A stretch of 64,000 bases of DNA from Natronosalvus halobius (GTDB taxonomy: Archaea; Halobacteriota; Halobacteria; Halobacteriales; Natrialbaceae), in NCBI RefSeq assembly GCF_024138145.1, contig NZ_CP099997.1, forward strand, positions 1,488,001 through 1,552,000, written 5' to 3'. Below, piece after piece: positions 33,692 to 41,126 of this stretch. Both the position numbers and the translations under genes were made by a program. The notes under the pieces are model-generated. The model was given only the letters and a program-made list of their open reading frames with translations. It ran no database searches and was not told the DNA's origin. Each line of letters opens with the position of its first letter. The first letter of the stretch is position 1.

Positions 33692-33844
33692 TCAAAGCAC
33701 GGTTCGCGGCACCGAAGTCGAGGGGAGGGGGCAGCGCCGTGGCGGGACGATTACGGTCGTCGAGACGATAACGGATACGAGGCCGATCACGAACGCAGAA
33801 GCGATCACGGTCGCCGCAGCCGAACGCGACTCACGGACAGTCAC
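33692..33844 (-). CDS. Possible 50-residue single-TM protein
   Basis: A GTG at 33844 opens 50 codons with one clear membrane-like stretch (SAAATVIASAFVIGLVSVIV) after a charged start (MTVRESR) and a basic tail (PPRRC). Small membrane proteins of this shape are common in haloarchaea, but there is no good TATA spacing and codon use is only moderately convincing. It lies divergent to the radical SAM gene, 31 bases away, so it may be chance sequence. Confidence 0.3.
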   Translation of the reverse strand: MTVRESRSAAATVIASAFVIGLVSVIVSTTVIVPPRRCPLPSTSVPRTVL

Positions 33845-33875
33845 GGTTTTACGCCTCGGGGCGCTACCTCGAGCC

Positions 33876-35606
33876 ATGACCGACCCCGAAACGCTCGCGG
33901 TGACCATCGTCGACGGCTACGTCGACGAACCGGCTCACTTCGGGGTCCCGCCGTACGTGTCGACGTACCCGCGCTACACGGCCGGGGCGCTCGTCGACGC
34001 CGGCGTTCCGCCCGAGCGCATCACCTACCACACGATCGACGGCCTGCGCGAGATTCCCGACCGCTGGCGAGACGTCGACGAGGCCGACCTGCTGATCTAC
34101 CTCGGCGGAATGACCGTCCCCGGCAAGTACGTCGGCGGGACGCCCGCCGAACCCGACGAGGTCCGGAAGCTGGCCTGGACGGCCGGCGGTACGAGCCTGA
34201 TGGGCGGCCCCGTTAAGTTCGGCGTCGGCGACACCAACGAGGGGGCAACCGAGACCGAGCGTCAGGACCTGGACTTCGACTTCGTGGCCAAAGGCGACGT
34301 CGAGGCCGCCGTCTACGACCTCCTCGAGAGCGGCCTCGAGGGGTTCAACAACCGGATGCGCGACGTCCCGGAAGCCACGCGGTGGGCCCGGAAAGGGGCG
34401 TTCATCGTCGAACAGCACCCGAACCATCCCGACTACCTCATCTGCGAACTAGAGACATCGCGGGGCTGTGCCTACCGGTGTTCGTTCTGCACGGAACCGC
34501 TGTACGGCAACCCCTCGTTCCGGCCGCCCGAGTCCGTGATCGACGAGGTCGACGCACTCTCCGACTACGGCGTGAAGCACTTCCGACTCGGCCGCCAGGC
34601 TGACATCCTCGCTTACGGCGGCGACGGGGAAGCTCCGAACCCCGACGCCCTCCGGGAGCTCTACGGCGGCATCCGCGAGGTGGCCCCGGACCTCGAGACC
34701 CTCCACCTCGACAACATGAACCCGATCACCATCGCGAACTGGCCCGAGGCCTCGAGGGAGGGGATCCGGATCATCGCCGAGCACAACACGCCCGGCGACA
34801 CGGCCGCGTTCGGCCTCGAGTCCGCGGACCCGGTGGTCCAGGAGGCGAACAACCTCAACGTCACTGCCGAGGAGTGTCTCGAGGCGGTTCGCATCGTCAA
34901 CGAGGAAGGCGGCTGGCGACCCGGCGAGCAGCCGGGGAGCGGTCCCTCGCTGCCGGCCGACTTCGACGTCGAGCCGCCCCGCCTCCCGAAACTCCTCCCC
35001 GGCATCAACCTGCTCCACGGCCTGCTCGAGGAACGCGAGGAGACCTACGAGCACAACCTCGAGTTCCTCAGACGGGTCTACGACGAGGGGCTGCTGCTCC
35101 GGCGCGTGAACATCAGGCAGGTGATGGCGTTCGACGGCACCGAGATGTCCGACACGGGGGCTTCGATCGCCCGGGAGCACAAGAAGCTGTTCAAGCACTA
35201 CAAGCGTGAGGTCCGCGAGACCGTCGACAACCCGATGCTCGACCGCGTCGCGCCGACCGGTACCGTGCTGTCGGACGTCCACCTCGAGTACCACCAGGAC
35301 GGCCATACGTTCGGTCGCCAGCTCGGAACCTATCCCCTCCTGGTCGGGGTTCCCGGCGAACGCCCGCTGGGTTCGACGATCGACGTGGCCGTCGTCGATC
35401 ACGGCTACCGATCGGTCACGGGCGTCCCGTACCCGCTCGACCTCAACGCGGCGTCGATGGACGAACTGACGGCGATCCCCGGCGTCGGCGACCGCACCGC
35501 GGGCGACATCATCGTCGATCGACCGCACGAATCGATGCCCGACCTCGAGTCGGCGGTCGACGTCTCGGTGTTCGCGACCCTCTCTCAGCCCTCGGCGATG
35601 GACTGA
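33876..35606 (+). CDS. Radical SAM protein with B12-binding-like N-terminus and C-terminal helix-hairpin-helix
   Basis: The 576-residue protein has an N-terminal Rossmann-like region (residues 1-150; VDEADLLIYLGGMTVPGKYVGGTP) resembling cobalamin-binding domains but without a clear D-x-H-x-x-G. The radical SAM core starts at ETSRGCAYRCSFC (C-x3-C-x2-C) and continues with ESVIDEVDALSDYGVKHFRLGRQADILAY. The C-terminus carries a helix-hairpin-helix of the ComEA kind (MDELTAIPGVGDRTAGDIIV), which binds DNA or RNA. A TRAM gene follows 84 bases downstream. Substrate unknown; nucleic-acid or tRNA modification is the best guess. Confidence 0.88.
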   Translation: MTDPETLAVTIVDGYVDEPAHFGVPPYVSTYPRYTAGALVDAGVPPERITYHTIDGLREIPDRWRDVDEADLLIYLGGMTVPGKYVGGTPAEPDEVRKLAWTAGGTSLMGGPVKFGVGDTNEGATETERQDLDFDFVAKGDVEAAVYDLLESGLEGFNNRMRDVPEATRWARKGAFIVEQHPNHPDYLICELETSRGCAYRCSFCTEPLYGNPSFRPPESVIDEVDALSDYGVKHFRLGRQADILAYGGDGEAPNPDALRELYGGIREVAPDLETLHLDNMNPITIANWPEASREGIRIIAEHNTPGDTAAFGLESADPVVQEANNLNVTAEECLEAVRIVNEEGGWRPGEQPGSGPSLPADFDVEPPRLPKLLPGINLLHGLLEEREETYEHNLEFLRRVYDEGLLLRRVNIRQVMAFDGTEMSDTGASIAREHKKLFKHYKREVRETVDNPMLDRVAPTGTVLSDVHLEYHQDGHTFGRQLGTYPLLVGVPGERPLGSTIDVAVVDHGYRSVTGVPYPLDLNAASMDELTAIPGVGDRTAGDIIVDRPHESMPDLESAVDVSVFATLSQPSAMD

Positions 35607-35689
35607 CGGTCGGCCCGAATCGGGGGGCATTTCGGGCCGGTCGAGTCCGTAATTGGGCAATATCGGTCGGTAGTACTATTACACATGCG

Positions 35690-36181
35690 ATGCAGACTGA
35701 AATCGAGGGTCTACCTGTGGAAATATCTGAAAAACTCCTGTGTCTGTTTAGCACAGAAGTGTCGGAAGAGGACGACCGCTACGTCATCGAAATACCGCGT
35801 CAGGAAATCGAAACGGGGGACGTCGAACCCGGGGAGGTGTTCCGTGTCGCGCTCATCTCGCGCGAACGTGCGGCCTCGAGCGTCGACACCGACGCTGGAA
35901 CCGCGAGCGGCGCGAGCGGGACCGGAACCGAAGCCACCGGCTCGGGAACGGCGTCGTCGCGGACGACATCGCCGTCGGAACCGCAACCGCCGGTCGACGT
36001 CGGCGAAACCCGCTACGTCGAGATCGAAGACATCGGCAAGCAAGGTGACGGGATCGCTCGCGTCGAACGCGGGTACGTCATCATCGTCCCCGGTGCAGAC
36101 GTTGGTGACCGCGTGAAGATCGAGGTCAGCGAAGTCAAGTCGAATTTCGCCGTCGGCGAGATTATCGAAGAGACTTTCTGA
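35690..36181 (+). CDS. TRAM domain protein with disordered insert
   Basis: The 163-residue protein has an N-terminal segment (EISEKLLCLFSTEVSEEDDRYVIEIPRQEIETGD), a middle low-complexity Gly/Ser/Thr/Ala stretch (about 64-100), and a C-terminal TRAM domain (ETRYVEIEDIGKQGDGIARVERGYVIIVPGADVGDRVKIEVSEVKSNFAVGEII). TRAM is an OB-like RNA-binding module found with radical SAM methylthiotransferases and RNA methyltransferases. Archaeal standalone TRAM proteins have been described as RNA chaperone-like. The adjacent radical SAM gene suggests co-function, though no overlap links them. Confidence 0.9.
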   Translation: MQTEIEGLPVEISEKLLCLFSTEVSEEDDRYVIEIPRQEIETGDVEPGEVFRVALISRERAASSVDTDAGTASGASGTGTEATGSGTASSRTTSPSEPQPPVDVGETRYVEIEDIGKQGDGIARVERGYVIIVPGADVGDRVKIEVSEVKSNFAVGEIIEETF

Positions 36182-36225
36182 CCGCTTTTGTCGAGATCCC
36201 GCCCCTGTAGTTTCCGGCGGCGACT

Positions 36226-36305
36226 AGCTATCGGCTATCAGTACCAGCTATCGGCTATCAGCCATCAGTTATCAAAGATCGGTTACCAACTACCAGCTAT
36301 CAGTC
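36226..36305. repeat. Degenerate AGCTATC/GGCTATCAG repeats
   Basis: The 16-bp unit AGCTATCGGCTATCAG occurs twice (36226-36241, 36246-36261) and looser versions (GCCATCAGTTATC, CCAGCTATCAGTC) continue to about 36305. The region lies between the TRAM gene and the convergent YkgJ gene and holds no supported ORF. Confidence 0.7.
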
Positions 36306-36402
36306 AATAGAAATCGACACCTATCGACGAGCGATTGCCGAGGACCTGCCGTCGACGGATTGCACCCGGCACCGAGCGACGCACGTCCTACCACGGGTCC
36401 GG

Positions 36403-37263
36403 TTACTCGTCCTCGAGTCGGCTCCCGTCCGGCCGCTTCGCCCCTTCCGAATCGTGAACGACGACCGCCTGGTCGGCGGCCCTGGCCCCGGCCCCAGCCC
36501 CGGCCGCAGGCACGTAGTTCTCGACGACCGCAATCGCCTCCTCGAGTTCGCGAACGGCCCGCGTTTTCAGCGCACGAGCGAGATCCTCGGCCTCACCCCT
36601 GGAAATTTCACGACCGAGCCCCTCGCACTCGTGGGCGCGGACGACACCGGCCTCGTCGACGACGTCGCCCATCGGTTGGCTGGTTCCCGAGAGCGCACCG
36701 TCGGATTCCCCCGACGAGCCCTCGCTCGCTTCGCCTGTGAGGACGACGCTGAACGGGTAGGTTCGACAGATCAACGGGCGATCCTCGTGAACGGTACAGG
36801 CGCCGACGCCGCCGTCTTCGGTGTAGAACGTGCAGTCCCCGCAGTCGTCGGTCTGGAGCGCCCACTCGAAGGTTTCGCCTTCGAGTCCGTTCGGGCCCTC
36901 GGTGAGGCCGTAGGGCATCGGGCGGGCGACGTCGCGCCAGTCGTAGCTGGTGCCTTCGCTCGAGTCGTCGCTGTTATCGTCGCTCGAGGCGTCTCGGGAC
37001 ACGTCGTCCGCCTCGCCCACTGCCTTATCGCCCGCCTCGCCCACTGCCTCATCGCCCGCCTCGCTCGCTCCGCCGAGCTCGCGCACCTCGTCAGGAAACA
37101 CCGTCGCGGTGTGCTCGTCCTTCCCGTGCCCCCGGCAGCACGCGCCACAGCGGGTGCACTCGAAACCGATGGACTCGATAGCCGTCGCCAGGTCGTCGAC
37201 CGACAGCGCACGGGCGCGTTCGAGTTCGTCCTCGAGCGACGCCGACGGTGATTCGGTGCTCAC
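36403..37263 (-). CDS. YkgJ-type cysteine cluster protein
   Basis: The 286-residue protein starts with a disordered acidic region, then the cluster FECTRCGACCRGHG (Cys36, Cys39, Cys42, Cys43), a second set DDCGDCTFY, and GACTVHEDRPLICRTYPF, the zinc- or iron-sulfur-binding pattern of the YkgJ/CxxCxxCC family. A long Ser/Asp/Glu/Ala insert (about 60-110) contains two near copies of ASEAGDEAVGEAGDKAVGEAD. The family has no settled function. It lies 36 bases downstream of the MBL-fold gene on the same strand, so the two may be co-transcribed. Confidence 0.88.
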   Translation of the reverse strand: MSTESPSASLEDELERARALSVDDLATAIESIGFECTRCGACCRGHGKDEHTATVFPDEVRELGGASEAGDEAVGEAGDKAVGEADDVSRDASSDDNSDDSSEGTSYDWRDVARPMPYGLTEGPNGLEGETFEWALQTDDCGDCTFYTEDGGVGACTVHEDRPLICRTYPFSVVLTGEASEGSSGESDGALSGTSQPMGDVVDEAGVVRAHECEGLGREISRGEAEDLARALKTRAVRELEEAIAVVENYVPAAGAGAGARAADQAVVVHDSEGAKRPDGSRLEDE

Positions 37264-37299
37264 GGATACGTGTCGTCGATGGCGCCAGCGGGGGATAAG

Positions 37300-38130
37300 T
37301 CACTCGTCACGGGCGCGCCCGCTTCTTTCCCCTCCTCCACCAGCCCCGTTCGCCACACCGGCCCGCATCCCCTCCCAGGTCACCGCCCCCTCGACGGCGA
37401 GTTTCTCGAGGTGGGCCTCGACCGTCGCGCGAGCGAGATCCTGGACACCGTCGAGCGGTTTGTCGTAGGCCGCCTCGAGAATCACGTCGACAGTCCGAGC
37501 GCCTCCATCGACGGCCGCGAGGACGCGTCGCTCGCGCTGTTTCCGGTGTTCCAGGAGGTCCGCCAGTCGTTCGCGCGGGTTCGCTACGGGAGGACCGTGT
37601 CCTGGATAGAGTCGCGATGGGGCTCGAGCGTAGAGCCGTCGAAGCGTACTCAGATACGCGCGCATATCGCCCTCGGGGGCGCCGACGGCGACGCTCCCCT
37701 CGGCGACGGCGCAGTCGCCGACTATTACCGCCCCCGTTTCCCGCTCGACGAACGCGAGATGGTCCGGGGCGTGGCCGGGGGCGTCGAGAACCTCGAGGGC
37801 GCCGCCGCCGAGCGCGAGGACGTCTCCTGGCGAGAGGGTCGCGTCCGCTCGAACGCCCGTCGCGTCCTCGAATCGAGACTCGCGTCCGTAGCGCGCCCAG
37901 ACCGTCGCCTCGACGTCCGCGGCGTACGACGAGACGGCGCCGACGTGGTCGGGGTGAGTGTGGGTGACCAGGACGTGGTCGACCCCGCGCTCGCGAACGG
38001 TTCGGTCGAGGTCGGGCGTTCGGCCGGCCGGATCGACGAGGATAGCCGGGTCCTCGCCGACGACGTAGGTGTTCGTGTGGCCGCCGGGCGCCCGCGTCGA
38101 GACCGGGATCTGGTGGCGCGTGATCGTCAT
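37300..38130 (-). CDS. MBL-fold metallo-hydrolase (LACTB2-like)
   Basis: The 276-residue protein has the metallo-beta-lactamase metal motif THTHPDHVG (His57, His59, Asp61, His62), followed by LDAPGHAPDHLAFV, VIVGDCAV and LYPGHGPPV for the rest of the two-metal site. A C-terminal winged-helix-like tail (RVLAAVDGGARTVDVILEAAYDKPL...ARATVEAHLEKLAVEGAV) matches the LACTB2/glyoxalase II-like group. The natural substrate is unknown; LACTB2 is an endoribonuclease and others are thioesterases. The end is Gly-rich and disordered. It precedes the YkgJ gene on the same strand with a 36-base gap. Confidence 0.9.
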   Translation of the reverse strand: MTITRHQIPVSTRAPGGHTNTYVVGEDPAILVDPAGRTPDLDRTVRERGVDHVLVTHTHPDHVGAVSSYAADVEATVWARYGRESRFEDATGVRADATLSPGDVLALGGGALEVLDAPGHAPDHLAFVERETGAVIVGDCAVAEGSVAVGAPEGDMRAYLSTLRRLYARAPSRLYPGHGPPVANPRERLADLLEHRKQRERRVLAAVDGGARTVDVILEAAYDKPLDGVQDLARATVEAHLEKLAVEGAVTWEGMRAGVANGAGGGGERSGRARDE

Positions 38131-38235
38131 CGCTTCACGGTTGTTGCTCGGAGGTGCTGAAAATGGCGGTGTCGGCGAGCGACACCGGAAGTATGGCAGG
38201 GTGCAGTCGTCAGTGCGTACGCGTGCAGTTCGCGA

Positions 38236-38517
38236 TCAGTGGTTGAGGTAGTAGACCTGCTTGCGCGCGTCGCGGAAACTGTATCGCGAGTCCACCAGGT
38301 CGACTTCCTCGAGACGGTTGAGCGCGTACCGGACGGTCCGGTCGGGCAGGAGCGATTCGTCGGCGAGTTGTCCCTGCGAGAGCGGGGAATCGGATTCGAG
38401 GACCTTCGCGACGAGTTTCGCACTCGGTGGCAGATCGCGGAGGCGGTCGCGGTATTCGGCCTCAGAGAGGACCTCCTCGGCGGCTACGGCATGGTCGTCA
38501 GCGGTACTCATGCTCAT
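38236..38517 (-). CDS. Winged-helix regulator (MarR/ArsR-like)
   Basis: The 93-residue protein reads LSEAEYRDRLRDLPPSAKLVAKVLESDSPLSQGQLADESLLPDRTVRYALNRLEEVDLVDSRYSF, a clear winged helix with the recognition helix around DRTVRYALNRL and wing RDARKQVYYLN. Several Met codons near 38511-38526 are possible starts; 38517 is chosen. It is divergent from the F420-type PPOX gene and the gap between them has two inverted repeats, so it may control that gene or itself. Confidence 0.85.
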   Translation of the reverse strand: MSMSTADDHAVAAEEVLSEAEYRDRLRDLPPSAKLVAKVLESDSPLSQGQLADESLLPDRTVRYALNRLEEVDLVDSRYSFRDARKQVYYLNH

Positions 38518-38550
38518 ACCACACACGATCCGAGACGTACTGGTAAACCT

Positions 38551-38609
38551 TCCCTATATGGGGATACGAACAATTGAGATTATAATAGGTGTTTAAGGCA
38601 CATACCTAT
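38551..38609. promoter_or_regulatory. Divergent control region with two inverted repeats
   Basis: Between the winged-helix gene and the PPOX gene are TCCC/GGGA arms around TATATG (38551-38564) and ATAGGT/ACCTAT arms (38585-38609, 13-base spacer). AT-rich sequence between them (GAGATTATAATAGG) could provide TATA boxes. A CTTTTTCGC element about 28 bases before 38653 is a further TATA candidate for the PPOX gene. Confidence 0.45.
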
Positions 38610-38652
38610 CCGGCGCCCGAGGACCTTTTTCGCGGCGCCTCGAGACGGGCGT

Positions 38653-39057
38653 ATGGACTCTATTCCAGCGACGTTCATAGACCTCTTCGAACGAAAAACC
38701 GTCGCTCACCTCGCCACCGTGATGCCCGACGGCACGCCGCAGGTGACGCCGGTCTGGATCGACCGTGATGACGACGGCTACGTTCTCGTGAACACGGCCC
38801 GAAACCGCCAGAAAGAGCGAAACGTTCGCCAGAACGAGAAGGTCGGTCTTTCAATTCCCGATCCTGAGGATCCGTACCGGTACCTCTCGGTTCGCGGTGA
38901 AGTCGAGGACGTGACGGCCGACGGGGCAGTCGAGCATATCGACGAATTGACCCGGCGGTACTTCGAGCGCGAGGAATACCCACACCACGGCGAGGAAGTG
39001 GGTGAACGCGTTATTCTACGGATTCGACCCGATCGCGTGGTCACGAACGGTGACTGA
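38653..39057 (+). CDS. PPOX-class F420-dependent oxidoreductase
   Basis: The 134-residue protein has the split-barrel fold of the F420-binding PPOX group: LFERKTVAHLATVMPDGTPQVTPVWIDRDDDGYVLVNTARNRQKERNVRQNEKVGLSIPDPEDPYRYLSVRGEVEDV, matching family landmarks at Thr-Pro-Val-Trp and at the RNRQKxRN segment, with a C-terminal RILRIRPDRV. Such enzymes use F420H2 or FMN; haloarchaea make F420. The substrate is unknown. It is divergent from the winged-helix gene and the two may form a regulated pair. Confidence 0.88.
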   Translation: MDSIPATFIDLFERKTVAHLATVMPDGTPQVTPVWIDRDDDGYVLVNTARNRQKERNVRQNEKVGLSIPDPEDPYRYLSVRGEVEDVTADGAVEHIDELTRRYFEREEYPHHGEEVGERVILRIRPDRVVTNGD

Positions 39058-39089
39058 CCCGAGACGCGCTCGAGACGTCCACTGCAATT

Positions 39090-39227
39090 TTAGAACCGTC
39101 CTGGTTCCCGGTAGGTGCCGAGGGCGCCGTGACAGTCGGGACAGTGCACGATCAACAGGTCGCCCGATTCGTGACGGATCAGCGCCGACGTTTCGACCGT
39201 TCGCTTGCAGTACGGGCACGTTGGCAT
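39090..39227 (-). CDS. 45-residue zinc-ribbon protein
   Basis: ATG at 39227 on the minus strand opens 45 codons: MPTCPYCKRTVETSALIRH, then IVHCPDCHGALGTYREPGRF. Two CPxC pairs (CPYC, CPDC) separated by about 22 residues would bind a zinc ion. The gene is below usual ORF length limits but has a clean structure, lies divergent from the methyltransferase and convergent with the PPOX gene, with no overlap. Function is unknown. Confidence 0.7.
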   Translation of the reverse strand: MPTCPYCKRTVETSALIRHESGDLLIVHCPDCHGALGTYREPGRF

Positions 39228-39285
39228 ACTATGTTATACGGTGCCACGGAACAAAACTCGTTCTGTCGAACTGACTCCAGTATCG

Positions 39286-39291
39286 TTTTAT
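39286..39291 (+). promoter_or_regulatory. TATA box for the methyltransferase gene
   Basis: TTTTAT is centred 30 bases before the GTG at 39319 and supports that unusual start codon as the leaderless transcript start. Confidence 0.5.
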
Positions 39292-39318
39292 CCTCCCGCC
39301 CGTGTAGGTTCCCCCAGT

Positions 39319-40023
39319 GTGAAAGGACAGGAATGGTACCAGGCCGACGACGTCGCCCAGGAGTACGACGAGAAGCGATTCTCACGCGGCGGGCAGCTAA
39401 TCGACCGCCGAGAGAAAGCCGCGGTCCTCGACGCGCTCGGTCCGCTCGAGGATCAGGACGTACTCGAGATCGCCTGTGGTACCGGGCGATTCACGGTGAT
39501 GCTGGCCCAGGAGGGGGCACACGTCGTCGGGCTCGACATCTCTGCAGCGATGTTACAGCAAGGACGTCGAAAAGCGAAAGTGGCCGACGTCTCGGGAACG
39601 CTCGAGTTTCTCCGCGGTGACGCGGGCCGGCTTCCGTTTCCGGACGACCACTTCGATACCGTCGTCGCGATGCGCTTTTTCCACCTCGCGGACGACCCGG
39701 CGGCGTTCCTGAGTGAGATGAAACGCGTCTCCCGCGAGCGGATCGTCTTCGACACGTTCAACCGATTCAGTACACGAAGCGTCTACAACTGGGCGCTGCC
39801 GATGGGATCGCGACTGTACTCGAAGAGCGAAGTGAGCATCTTGCTGGCGAAAAACGGTCTCGAACTGATCGACGTCCAGGACGACTTCATCGTCCCCTAC
39901 GGACTCTATCGGGCGATCCCGAACGCGTTCGCGTCGCCGATTCGAACGATCGACCGGGCGATCGGTCGACTCCCACTGAGCGACCATCTGATGTCGGTCT
40001 CGTACTGGAACGCCAGGCTTTGA
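39319..40023 (+). CDS. Class I SAM-dependent methyltransferase
   Basis: The 234-residue protein has motif I VLEIACGTGRFTVML, motif II GLDISAAML, and the post-I region GDAGRLPFPDDHFDTVVAMRF, marking a UbiE/COQ5-type class I methyltransferase. The start is a GTG at 39319 (VKGQEWYQADDVAQEYDEKRF), fitted by the TATA box upstream; there is no in-frame ATG before motif I. The C-terminal part (SILLAKNGLELIDVQDDFIVPYG) completes the fold. The substrate is unknown; the next gene, a glycosyltransferase, runs the same way 88 bases downstream and has its own promoter. Confidence 0.88.
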   Translation: MKGQEWYQADDVAQEYDEKRFSRGGQLIDRREKAAVLDALGPLEDQDVLEIACGTGRFTVMLAQEGAHVVGLDISAAMLQQGRRKAKVADVSGTLEFLRGDAGRLPFPDDHFDTVVAMRFFHLADDPAAFLSEMKRVSRERIVFDTFNRFSTRSVYNWALPMGSRLYSKSEVSILLAKNGLELIDVQDDFIVPYGLYRAIPNAFASPIRTIDRAIGRLPLSDHLMSVSYWNARL

Positions 40024-40076
40024 GACGGCGTTATCCCGTCATGTCATATGTATTGACTGTGTCGACGCGAACCCGG

Positions 40077-40086
40077 TCTATTTTTA
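40077..40086 (+). promoter_or_regulatory. TATA box for the glycosyltransferase gene
   Basis: CTATTTTTAG is centred about 30 bases before the ATG at 40112, the usual spacing for a leaderless haloarchaeal transcript. Confidence 0.5.
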
Positions 40087-40111
40087 GTATCGGTGTCGAT
40101 TACACGTTCGT

Positions 40112-41056
40112 ATGGACGTGACGCTCTCGGTGGTCGTCTCGACGCTGAACGACCGGGAGCGGTTGCTCTCGTGCCTGGACGCCCTCGCTGACCGGCTCCC
40201 GGCCTCGAGCGAAGTGATCGTCGTCAACGGACCGTCCTCGGACGGGACGACGGGGGCCGTCCGCGAGCGCGACGACGTCGATGTGCTGGTCGAGATTTCG
40301 GATCGCGCCCTCAACGTCTCGCGGAACGCGGGCCTCGAGGCGGCGACAGGCGACGTTGTCGTCTTCCTCACCGGCGAGTACGTCGTCGAACCCGGGTGGT
40401 ACGACGCCCTCGAGACGGCCATCACTGGTCACGCAGAGGTCGTCACGGGCCCAATCCGGGGTCGAACGGATCGCGGTCCGCGAGGGACCGATTCGACGTC
40501 GGTCGTCGGCCGGTCGGTCACCCTCTTCGAGGGCGCCAACGTCGCGTTCGACCGATCGGTGCTCGAGGCCCTCGACGGATTCGACGAGTACGTGCCCACC
40601 GCGGGCGCCCAGGACTGCTCACATCGACTCGCCGGCCTGGACGTCGGCGTGACCTGGCTCCCCGAGATGGCGGTCCGAAGTGAGGTTGGAACCGACGGCG
40701 GCACGCTCGACCGGAACTGGGGTGACCGGTACCGGTCGCTCGGCTATCGACTGACCAAGAACTACGGGCCCAGACCGACTGCACTCGGTCGCCTCGTCTG
40801 TCGGGCGATCGCTGACGCCGCGAGCGGTGTTCGTGGCATCCTCTCGGGGGAGGGGACACCGACGAACTGGCTCGGAAACGGGGTCGACGTGCTCCAGGGA
40901 TCGGCCCGCGGCCTCGTCGATGGGCTTCGAGCCCGCTACGACGATCGGACCTCGAAACGAAACCCAAACGGAGTCTCGACGCGCCACGATCGAGCCGTCC
41001 GCGTGTACGACCGTCGGTCCGCCGATGGCGAGAATCCGGACGCTGCTCCGGAGTGA
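40112..41056 (+). CDS. Glycosyltransferase family 2 protein with degenerate DxD
   Basis: The 314-residue protein begins VTLSVVVSTLNDRERLLSCLDAL, the GT-A N-terminal strand-helix of family 2, with EVIVVNGPSSDGTTGAV next and ALNVSRNAGLEAATGDVVVFLTGEYVVEPGW. The position of the catalytic metal-binding D-x-D is TGE (FLTGEY), and the later acidic motif reads AQDCSHR. A family-2 fold is clear, but a metal-dependent mechanism is doubtful unless nearby acidic residues substitute. The C-terminus is basic and possibly disordered. A role in glycoprotein or exopolysaccharide synthesis is inferred from family. Confidence 0.85.
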   Translation: MDVTLSVVVSTLNDRERLLSCLDALADRLPASSEVIVVNGPSSDGTTGAVRERDDVDVLVEISDRALNVSRNAGLEAATGDVVVFLTGEYVVEPGWYDALETAITGHAEVVTGPIRGRTDRGPRGTDSTSVVGRSVTLFEGANVAFDRSVLEALDGFDEYVPTAGAQDCSHRLAGLDVGVTWLPEMAVRSEVGTDGGTLDRNWGDRYRSLGYRLTKNYGPRPTALGRLVCRAIADAASGVRGILSGEGTPTNWLGNGVDVLQGSARGLVDGLRARYDDRTSKRNPNGVSTRHDRAVRVYDRRSADGENPDAAPE

Positions 41057-41096
41057 CCGAGACGGGCAACCTGGCGACGCGTACGGAGTGAGAATC

Positions 41097-41103
41097 CTTA
41101 TAC
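41097..41103 (+). promoter_or_regulatory. TATA box for purKE
   Basis: CTTATAC lies about 27 bases before the purK ATG at 41127, the spacing of a leaderless start, and should serve both purK and purE. Confidence 0.5.
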
Positions 41104-41126
41104 CCGATCGCTGAGAATCGCCGTAC

